NCBI GenBank assembly: GCA_029859385.1
Contig: JAOUDF010000146.1
Coordinates: 1-6,290 of the forward strand
Source: Nitrospirota bacterium
Lineage (GTDB): Bacteria; Nitrospirota; JAOUDF01
Length of the DNA: 6,290 nt
Direction of reading: 5' to 3'
Under the pieces are notes generated by a model. It ran no database searches. It worked only from the letters and a program-made list of their open reading frames with translations, and was not told the DNA's origin. Positions within the stretch are counted from its first letter, which is position 1, and each line of letters opens with the position of its first letter. A program made the translations under genes and the position numbers. Below, piece after piece: positions 1 through 4,798 of this stretch.

Positions 1-661
1 ATCGACCGAGGCAAATGAACTGGTCATCGACCGGGATATCATGGTGTTGGCAAACCCCGAGATCGCCCGACTCCCCAACTGGGTCATCGGCCTCGTAGCC
101 GCAGGCGGCCTCGCGGCGGCGCTGTCCACCGCGGCGGGCCTGCTGCTGGTCATCTCGACCGCCGTGGCCCATGATCTTATGAAACGCGGGTTCAACCACA
201 ATATCAACGAAAAGCAGGAACTCATGCTCGCCCGGGTCGCCGCCGCAGCAGCCGTCTGCGTCGCCGGATACTTCGGCATCAACCCGCCGGGGTTCGTGGC
301 CGAGGTCGTCGCCTTCGCCTTCGGCCTGGCGGCGTCATCGTTCTTTCCTGCAATCATCATGGGGATATTTTCGCGCAGAATGAACCGGGAGGGTGCTATC
401 AGCGGCATGATCGCAGGCATCACCATGACGGCGGGCTACATCGTCTACTTCAAGTTCCTGCATCCCGAACTCAACAACGCCGCCCACTGGTGGTTCGGCA
501 TCTCCCCCGAAGGGATCGGGACGCTGGGGATGCTCGTCAACTTCGCCGTCGCGATATCCGTGGCGGCATTTACACCCCACCCGCCGCCCGCCGTGCGCGA
601 GATGGTCGATCAGATTCGGATTCCCCGGGGTGCGGGGAAGTCGCATGAGCTTTCGGTGTGA
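1..661 (+). CDS. Sodium/solute symporter (acetate permease ActP-like), C-terminal part
   Basis: This is an inner-membrane sodium- or cation-coupled carboxylate importer of the SSS family, most like ActP acetate permeases. The open frame runs in from the left edge (first full codon at position 2) with no stop, so the start lies outside the window. The ATG at 41 is internal. About 219 residues are visible, against roughly 500-550 for the family. Five hydrophobic stretches can be seen: around NWVIGLVAAGGLAAALSTAA, two between ARVAAAAAV and IIMGIFS, one at GMIAGITMTAGYIVYF, and one at GMLVNFAVAISVAAF. The small-residue segment AALSTAAGLLLVIS matches the conserved SSS segment that helps form the sodium site. 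The tail is hydrophilic and ends RGAGKSHELSV. The gene is convergent with the fic gene, with only 14 bases between the two stops. The acetate substrate is inferred from family resemblance; another short carboxylate is possible. Confidence 0.9.
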   Translation, partial: STEANELVIDRDIMVLANPEIARLPNWVIGLVAAGGLAAALSTAAGLLLVISTAVAHDLMKRGFNHNINEKQELMLARVAAAAAVCVAGYFGINPPGFVAEVVAFAFGLAASSFFPAIIMGIFSRRMNREGAISGMIAGITMTAGYIVYFKFLHPELNNAAHWWFGISPEGIGTLGMLVNFAVAISVAAFTPHPPPAVREMVDQIRIPRGAGKSHELSV

Positions 662-675
662 TAAACAGTCGATGG

Positions 676-1788
676 CTACGGCCACACGAGCTCATAGCTG
701 GCGCTACGACCTCCGCCCGGTCTTCTGCGAATGACGCCCAGCCCGAGAAGCTGTTCCAGTTCGCGGAAGGCAGTTGCCCTGCTTGCACCGGTAATGGAGA
801 CATACTTTCTCGTTGAAAGCCCTCCTTCAAAGCCCTCTCGGCCGCAATCCAGCAAACGGTTGACAATCTTTCTCTGTCGTTCGGTAAGAGAGGTGCGGGC
901 GTGCAGGTTCCAGAACGCCACCTTATCGAACACCGTCGTCAAAATACGGTCCGAACGTGCGATCGACCTTGAAAAACATCCCAGGAACCAGGAGAGCCAT
1001 TCGGTAATGTCACCGTCTCCTTTCTGACATTTTTCCAACACCCCGTAGTAACTATCACGCTCCACCATTATCTGCGCCGAAAGGCTGTAATAGCGCACAG
1101 CCTGACGGTCGTCCTGGGCTAATGCCAAATCGGTAAGGGCGCGAGCCAGCCTGCCGTTGCCGTCCTCGTACGGATGGATCGTTACAAAGCGGAAATGGAC
1201 GATAGCAGCCCGGAGCAACCCTTCAACTTTTCCCTGCTCGCCTTGCCACCACTGAAAAAACCGGCGCATCTCGCCATCGACACGGCCAGCAGGCGGGGCC
1301 TCAAAGTGAACCGTTTCCCGCCCGACCGGACCCGAAACCACGCGCATTGGCTCCTCGCCTCTCCACTCTCCGGCGCTGACCTTGTGTAACCCCGAATATC
1401 CCGTAGGGAAAAGGGCGGCGTGCCACCCGTGCAGTCTATCCGCCGTAAGCGGCATATCAAAATTCTGCGTGGCATCAAGAAGAATGCCGACAAGGCCGTC
1501 GGTATGCCGGTCTACCGGAAGCCCGGCCGAGGGAAGTCCGAGCCTGCGGGCCACCGACGACCGCACCGATTCTCTGGACAGGCGCTCCCCTTCAATCGCC
1601 GAGGTCTTCACTGCCTCCTCGATAACGATCTCCGCCTGCGCCTCCCGACCCAGCTCCAAACCAAGAGTCGAAACCTTGCTCAGCAGTTTTCCCTGGAGCA
1701 GGCGGCATTCGCTGAGGGCGGAAAGCAGGGCGCTGGTATCCCATCGAAAGTTGTGCCAGTTTTTGTTTTGCCAGATGTAGTGAGACAT
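676..1788 (-). CDS. Fic-family protein (DUF4172-type N-terminus, Fic core, C-terminal winged helix)
   Basis: This is a probable AMP-transferase that adds AMP, or a related group, to target proteins in the cytoplasm. Numbering here counts from the TTG at 1794; the ATG at 1788 is residue 3. The N-terminus (SHYIWQNKNWHNFRWD) is typical of DUF4172-type Fic proteins. The Fic core motif HPYEDGNGRLAR lies at about residues 207-218, with catalytic His207 and the anion-binding loop intact. The class II inhibitory motif (S/T)xxxE(G/N) appears as TSAIEG at 64-69, with inhibitory Glu68. The enzyme is therefore probably auto-inhibited. Residues 302-370 look like a winged helix, with RATAFRELEQL as the likely recognition helix and GVIRRRPGGGRSASYEL as the wing. 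That suggests DNA binding and autoregulation. I prefer the ATG. The TTG six bases upstream has a better-spaced GAGG (10 bases) and would add two residues. No separate antitoxin gene is visible. Targets are unknown. Confidence 0.93.
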   Translation of the reverse strand: MSHYIWQNKNWHNFRWDTSALLSALSECRLLQGKLLSKVSTLGLELGREAQAEIVIEEAVKTSAIEGERLSRESVRSSVARRLGLPSAGLPVDRHTDGLVGILLDATQNFDMPLTADRLHGWHAALFPTGYSGLHKVSAGEWRGEEPMRVVSGPVGRETVHFEAPPAGRVDGEMRRFFQWWQGEQGKVEGLLRAAIVHFRFVTIHPYEDGNGRLARALTDLALAQDDRQAVRYYSLSAQIMVERDSYYGVLEKCQKGDGDITEWLSWFLGCFSRSIARSDRILTTVFDKVAFWNLHARTSLTERQRKIVNRLLDCGREGFEGGLSTRKYVSITGASRATAFRELEQLLGLGVIRRRPGGGRSASYELVWP

Positions 1789-1796
1789 TTTCAACC

Positions 1797-1827
1797 CATA
1801 ATCGCCTCAAATCATGAAGCGATTATG
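1797..1827. promoter_or_regulatory. Inverted repeat over the fic -10 box and leader (candidate operator)
   Basis: CATAATCGC at 1797-1805 and its exact reverse complement GCGATTATG at 1819-1827 are separated by 13 bases. Three more complementary pairs (1807-1809 with 1815-1817) lie inside. The dyad covers the fic -10 box and the presumed start of transcription, just upstream of the start codon. This is a classic place for a repressor site. The winged helix at the C-terminus of Fic is an obvious candidate binder. In RNA the same dyad would form a hairpin with the GAGG ribosome-binding sequence at the loop boundary, so translational control is an alternative. Confidence 0.5.
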
Positions 1828-1851
1828 ACAGCTATTCGCTTCACGAGTCAA
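1822..1851 (-). promoter_or_regulatory. Sigma70-like promoter of fic
   Basis: Read on the minus strand, TTGACT (complement of 1846-1851) lies 18 bases upstream of CATAAT (complement of 1822-1827). Each differs from the consensus by one base. Transcription would begin near 1815, giving a leader of about 27 bases before the fic ATG. The -10 box is the outer half of the inverted repeat described at 1797-1827. Confidence 0.65.
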
Positions 1852-1970
1852 CAGGAATATTTCAAAGGAGAGGTCTTGTTGAGGATGGATCAGGCCGGTT
1901 ACGCGCAGCGCAAAAGCGCTACAATAAACCCCTCTGAGCGGTAGAGCCTGGGAATGGATTGCAGCAGGTT

Positions 1971-2066
1971 CGTAGGGAGATGTTCGACAGGATTGCAAGC
2001 CTGACATAGAAGGTGCCCCAGAAGGTGCCTCGGGGCGCGGGGGAGTCGCATGAACTTTCGGTGTAA
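1971..2066 (+). pseudogene. Decayed 3' end of a second ActP-like symporter gene
   Basis: Positions 2031-2066 match 626-661, the last 11 codons and stop of the complete symporter tail, at 32 of 36 bases without gaps. Read in the same frame it gives RGAGESHELSV then TAA, against RGAGKSHELSV then TGA. Two of the four differences are synonymous, one changes Lys to Glu and one swaps stop codons. The frame extends upstream as REMFDRIASLT, a TAG stop at 2007, then KVPQKVP. REMFDRI parallels REMVDQI in the intact copy. A 12-base near-perfect tandem repeat (2010-2021 and 2022-2033, 10 of 12 identical) adds four codons. This pattern fits a diverged paralogue that once was translated and has since lost nearly everything but its tail. 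No further symporter homology was seen upstream. Confidence 0.6.
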
Positions 2067-2090
2067 ATAACGAGGAGGGATATCAAATTA

Positions 2091-2110
2091 ACAAAGCCTG
2101 ACCCCCGCAG
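2091..2110. repeat. Short dispersed repeat, copy A (GCCTGACCCC type)
   Basis: ACAAAGCCTGACCCCCGCAG recurs in diverged form at 2186-2200 and 2342-2359, always in the same orientation. On the other strand the core reads GGGGTCAGGC. Such short GTC-rich intergenic elements resemble REP-type sequences mobilised by REP-associated transposases, but no transposase gene is present in this window. Confidence 0.4.
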
Positions 2111-2185
2111 CCTTTCTGGTGCGAGAGTGTTACGGCAAAGCCCTGTATTTTGCATTCGAGTCAATGTGAGGCAAAAAACAAAGTA

Positions 2186-2200
2186 ACAATGCCTGCCCCT
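2186..2200. repeat. Short dispersed repeat, copy B
   Basis: ACAATGCCTGCCCCT matches copy C in the core AATGCCTG and the C-run, but lacks the A of GACCC. It is a degenerate member of the same short family. Confidence 0.35.
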
Positions 2201-2248
2201 AGTGACTCTCCAAGGTTCTCACAGGATTTTGTCAATTTCAAGAAGCGA

Positions 2249-2307
2249 CCCCGACTCAGTCGAAGCGACCCCGACTCAGTCCCCGACTCAGTTGACCCCG
2301 ACTCAGT
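2249..2307. repeat. Irregular tandem array of CCCCGACTCAGT
   Basis: Four exact copies of the 12-base unit CCCCGACTCAGT start at 2249, 2269, 2281 and 2296, so the steps are 20, 12 and 15 bases. The first two are each preceded by GAAGCGA. Within the first two units GACTCAGTC is an odd-length palindrome (GACT-C-AGTC). The array lies in gene-free sequence about 60 bases beyond the stop codon of the WYL-like gene. Function is unknown; it could be a cluster of protein-binding sites or a degenerated REP-like cluster. Confidence 0.75.
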
Positions 2308-2341
2308 TTTAGAAATTAGGAAAGAACGTCCCCAAAATCCC

Positions 2342-2359
2342 CCAATGCCTGACCCGCAG
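2342..2359. repeat. Short dispersed repeat, copy C
   Basis: CCAATGCCTGACCCGCAG is the third member of the family, ending 10 bases past the stop codon of the WYL-like gene. It shares GCCTGACCC and the following GCAGC with copy A. Confidence 0.4.
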
Positions 2360-2369
2360 CTTTTCCTTG

Positions 2370-2621
2370 TTACACCTCAACCGGCCAGCGCGGGGTAAAT
2401 GAATTTTGTGTTTCTTCGACAGAGATGATGCTTGATACGTGGAAATTACGAATGCCACCTTTCTTGATGTCATAGCAGAAGAACTTTTCATCTCTGCCTT
2501 TTTGGCGATAGCTATATGGCTCTGCTTCTCTCGTTTCTACGCTGCCGTCATCTTCGCGTGCAGTAATGATGATGGTATGCAAATTGCGACCAGCAGAAGC
2601 GATTGTGTCTTTGATGCCCAT
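2370..2621 (-). CDS. Small stand-alone WYL-like domain protein (83 aa)
   Basis: This is a small, probably cytoplasmic protein made almost wholly of one WYL-like, SH3-type beta-barrel fold. After a short N-terminal segment (MGIKDTIASAGRNL) come beta strands LHTIIITARED, then REAEPYSYRQKG, EKFFCYDI (the place of the WYL tripeptide), GGIRNFHVSSIISVEET and SFTPRWPVEV. The order EPYSY, aromatic strand, basic-hydrophobic R-F-x-V-S-x-I and final F-x-P is typical of WYL domains, which bind nucleic acid or nucleotide ligands. Full-length WYL regulators carry an N-terminal DNA-binding domain and are about 300 residues; here there is none. The start is the ATG at 2619-2621, four bases after a strong AGGAGG. 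The gene lies 99 bases downstream of the OLD gene, on the same strand. A regulatory or ligand-sensing role is inferred from the fold only. The WYL assignment is by eye from the pattern of strands. Confidence 0.75.
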   Translation of the reverse strand: MGIKDTIASAGRNLHTIIITAREDDGSVETREAEPYSYRQKGRDEKFFCYDIKKGGIRNFHVSSIISVEETQNSFTPRWPVEV

Positions 2622-2625
2622 ATTG

Positions 2626-2631
2626 CCTCCT
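2626..2631 (-). promoter_or_regulatory. Strong ribosome-binding site of the WYL-like gene
   Basis: The complement of 2626-2631 reads AGGAGG, four bases before the ATG ending at 2619. It is the most canonical ribosome-binding site in the window and supports this short frame as a real gene. Confidence 0.75.
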
Positions 2632-2645
2632 GAGTTGATGAAAAG

Positions 2646-2726
2646 TTCTAACGTTCACGTTAACCCGCGAGCAAAAGCAGAGTGGAGCGTCGCTTTTGCG
2701 AATCGGCACTGGCCGCGTTGTTATGC
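2646..2726 (-). other. attC-like recombination site candidate between the OLD and WYL-like genes
   Basis: On the minus strand this stretch begins GCATAAC (complement of 2720-2726), which contains the OLD stop codon. It ends GGGTTAACGTGAACGTTAGAA (complement of about 2646-2666). That end has the order L'-spacer-R' seen in integron attC sites, where GGCTTAAC, five bases, then CGTTAGA is common. The outer TAAC and GTTA are complementary. Inside, GCAAAAGC and GCTTTTGC (plus strand 2671-2678 and 2692-2699) form an exact 8 bp stem. The next start codon follows 24 bases later, as in a cassette array. Weak points are the seventh base of R', the third base of R'' and poor pairing between the L boxes. 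No integrase gene is visible. It may simply be a structured spacer. Confidence 0.35.
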
Positions 2727-4463
2727 ATTAGTAAGCTGTTGGAATAGATTTCTTATCTCTTGTGGCAGCTCGTTCTCTTCCGTGCGCGCCCCTAGCGCTG
2801 TACCAAGAATAGGTTTGCTCATAGTCTTGCCTCCCCGATTTAGAGAACGTATCGCTTTCGAGAACTTTCGCCCATCACTTGCACATGCCAGCCTTACCTG
2901 CTCAATTGCCCCAATAGTCCAGTCAGTTGGGGCAGCTCGCCCGCAATCACTATGATAGTCTGACCAACAGCGATGTATTACCTGGGAACTAAACGCATCT
3001 TCGAATTCTCTTGTGCCAACTTGAAATTGATTCTCTTGAGGCAAATTTAGCGAACTGATTAGTTCGCGCAGTTCGTTGGACAGGTCATTGTCACAAAGCA
3101 CAAAGACGCGACTAGGATCATGCAGTTCCAGTATTGCTCTAGCGAAACCCACAATGTTCTGAACACCACGAACGTTTATCACTTTGACCAAACCAGACGA
3201 CAGCGTGTGTTGCGTCTGCCTAAGATACTGCGCGGGAATAAAGTTCTCTTCTGTCTCTCCCTCAACGATAACAATTTGTCGAGAGAAGAATAAGTGAGTG
3301 TTTTCTACACCAAGCGCACGAAGTATACGAGCAGCTGATACAGGGTCTGCGTGGATAGATTTTATTGCTGTTGCACCGTTGATAAGCGAAAGCATCCGTA
3401 TCTGCCCTGGTTTCGCCGCATTTACAATAAATGGGGAGTGCGTTGTAAGGATTACCTGGTTGCCGCCCGCCGAAAACCCTTCAACTGTTTCGACTAGCTC
3501 AAGTTGGGCGCGAACATGAAGGTGAGTGTCTGGTTCATCAAGAAGATATATTGTTTGGTCGTCGTTTGGGACTCTGCTTTGTTCCTTCTTGAATTCCAGT
3601 AACGCCATTGTTATGCGCCGTTTAGTTCCATCGCCCTTATTTTCAATATTAATTTCGTTCCCGTTTTCAAGGAACTTCACCTTCGCGTCTACGTTTAAAT
3701 CACGAGCGTAAAAGATTGGTTCGACCTTCACTTCCGTCAGATCTCGCAAGAACATCCTGAGTTTGTCGATGATACCCCGTTCTTGTATCTGCCTAGACAC
3801 TTCGTTCGAATAAGCCTCAAGATGAGACTTGACGAACGTCTCAACCGTCGTCCCCTCACTTACTTGCTCCCGCCAGATACTTGCTTGTTTTTCCTTTAGA
3901 AAGACTTCCTTAAAGAAGGCCGGCACGTTTTCAAACTGACGGCCATCAAGCTGGATGTTGTTGAACTTAGGAAAGGAAGCGTTCTCTATTATCAGTTCTT
4001 CGCCCGACGAGAGTTTTGAAATGACCTGTGTCTTTAGGTTTTCAATATTTGAATTTGATCTGACGGTAAGCCCGAGAATCTTCGCTACTTCCTTGACATT
4101 AGATTGGCCTGCTTCGGAAGAAGCATCAAATGAACTATCTGAGAGAATTGTTAGATTACGCTCAACATAATTACGTGACGGATATGCTCTGAATGATTCT
4201 TCTCGAACTGCTAACCCGTCCTTTCGATACTCCTTACGGAAAACAAAATCATCAATCTCTACAGAGATGACTAGCTGGTTCACGCCATACGTGAAATCAT
4301 CAGGCCCGACGGGCCTACCTTGAGTAACGACCTTCAAACACTCGATAAGTGACGTTTTCCCTGCATCGTTTTCACCCACTACAACTGTAAGCGATTCATC
4401 AAAGCTGATGTCAAAGGCCGCTAAAGACCTAAACCCGTTCACATCGAGTCGTCTGAGCTTCAA
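2721..4463 (-). CDS. OLD-family ATP-dependent nuclease (ABC-type ATPase plus TOPRIM)
   Basis: This is a cytoplasmic ATPase-nuclease of the OLD family, whose members act in phage exclusion. Residues 1-350 are the ATPase. Walker A is GENDAGKTS (30-38), the signature-like loop NKGDGTKRR is at 275-283, Walker B is LLDEPD (307-312) followed by THLH, and the switch histidine is in TTHSPF (H342). Residues 395-580 carry the TOPRIM nuclease: EGETE (Glu401 and Glu405), the NVRG strand near 430, CDND (Asp458 and Asp460), REFEDAF at 485-491, and a late lysine in SKPILG (Lys550) that may be the conserved active-site lysine. All expected metal ligands are present, so it looks active. The length of 580 aa is normal. 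The start is TTG at 4461-4463: an in-frame TAG lies 12 bases upstream and AGGAG sits 9 bases before the TTG. No UvrD-type helicase follows, so this is not a standard Gabija pair. Base composition is visibly AT-richer than the PhoH and symporter genes, which suggests acquisition by transfer. Confidence 0.95.
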   Translation of the reverse strand: MKLRRLDVNGFRSLAAFDISFDESLTVVVGENDAGKTSLIECLKVVTQGRPVGPDDFTYGVNQLVISVEIDDFVFRKEYRKDGLAVREESFRAYPSRNYVERNLTILSDSSFDASSEAGQSNVKEVAKILGLTVRSNSNIENLKTQVISKLSSGEELIIENASFPKFNNIQLDGRQFENVPAFFKEVFLKEKQASIWREQVSEGTTVETFVKSHLEAYSNEVSRQIQERGIIDKLRMFLRDLTEVKVEPIFYARDLNVDAKVKFLENGNEINIENKGDGTKRRITMALLEFKKEQSRVPNDDQTIYLLDEPDTHLHVRAQLELVETVEGFSAGGNQVILTTHSPFIVNAAKPGQIRMLSLINGATAIKSIHADPVSAARILRALGVENTHLFFSRQIVIVEGETEENFIPAQYLRQTQHTLSSGLVKVINVRGVQNIVGFARAILELHDPSRVFVLCDNDLSNELRELISSLNLPQENQFQVGTREFEDAFSSQVIHRCWSDYHSDCGRAAPTDWTIGAIEQVRLACASDGRKFSKAIRSLNRGGKTMSKPILGTALGARTEENELPQEIRNLFQQLTNA

Positions 4464-4591
4464 TTCAACATACTCCTAATGCATCACAATATTTGACAAA
4501 CGGAATCTTCACATAGAAAACCTGAGTCGCAGCTGGGCACATTCTATAGCCCTTCTGTCCACGAAGAATTTTTCAACCAGACAGCAGGCAG

Positions 4592-4613
4592 TTGCTACCC
4601 CAAACGGTAGCAA
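4592..4613. repeat. Perfect 8 bp inverted repeat upstream of the OLD gene
   Basis: TTGCTACC at 4592-4599 and GGTAGCAA at 4606-4613 are exact reverse complements with a 6-base loop (CCAAAC). No run of T follows on either strand, so it is not a standard intrinsic terminator. It lies about 130 bases upstream of the OLD start and could be an operator or an RNA hairpin in its leader. Confidence 0.45.
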
Positions 4614-4753
4614 ACCCGGAATAAGCAAGCAAGAAAATTATTGTTGATGCATTTATGGGATTCATTGCGATTTGCAGAGAGGTAAAGCGCAAGCCCTGCC
4701 CCGGCCGGGAGGCTTGTTATCAAACGTGATCGTTCTTGAAGGGGATGTTCTGA

Positions 4754-4784
4754 GTCAGCCTTCAGCACTCAACTGAAGACTGAC
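4754..4784 (-). terminator. Hairpin after the PhoH gene (possible terminator or 3' stabiliser)
   Basis: Read on the minus strand, GTCAGTCTTCAG and CTGAAGGCTGAC pair over 12 positions, with one U-G wobble in RNA, around a 7-base loop. The stem begins 14 bases after the PhoH stop. There is no T-run after it (TCAGAACATC follows), so termination here would not be by the canonical intrinsic mechanism. Protection of the mRNA end is equally possible. Confidence 0.4.
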
Positions 4785-4798
4785 ACAGTTGCCTTTAT

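Larger units (their letters stand above)
4464..4798. other. Gene-free spacer between the PhoH and OLD genes
   Basis: No convincing coding frame was seen in this stretch. It holds the OLD ribosome-binding site (complement AGGAG, near 4473-4477), a hairpin at 4592-4613, a GC-rich imperfect palindrome around 4692-4716 (AAGCC and CCCGG with CCGGG and GGCTT) and the hairpin after PhoH at 4754-4784. No convincing promoter for the OLD gene could be picked; TTGTCA at about 4490-4495 (complement) has no good partner at the right distance. The change from GC-rich to AT-richer sequence lies in this spacer. Confidence 0.5.

Noticed and set aside
1420..1944. 174-codon plus-strand frame over the fic start region
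   Set aside because: It is antisense to fic, has no recognisable domain and runs through the fic promoter and dyad.
626..2066. The repeated symporter tail as a target-site duplication or att pair flanking an inserted fic element
   Set aside because: Two of the four differences are synonymous codon changes and one swaps stop codons, which fits a diverged paralogue better. No recombinase is present. Not fully excluded.
2249..2307. Possible CRISPR array
   Set aside because: Units are only 12 bases and the intervals are 0-8 bases, far too short for spacers, with no cas genes.
2150..2398. 82-codon plus-strand frame including the PDSV repeats
   Set aside because: The repeat residues are a by-product of the DNA array, no ribosome-binding site stands before the ATG, and the frame overlaps the end of the WYL-like gene.
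2370..4463. OLD gene as GajA of a Gabija system
   Set aside because: The gene after OLD is not a UvrD-type helicase but an 83-residue protein, and no helicase is seen on either side.
4471..4482. ATG close behind AGGAG as the OLD start codon
   Set aside because: It is out of frame with OLD and reads M-L-N-stop. It lies one base from AGGAG, too close to initiate well, whereas the TTG is 9 bases away and in frame.
2723..4484. ATGCATTAG at 2723-2731 and its reverse complement at 4476-4484, as terminal repeats of the OLD gene
   Set aside because: Only 9 bases, of which ATGCAT is itself a palindrome, and one copy lies partly in the coding sequence. Chance is sufficient.
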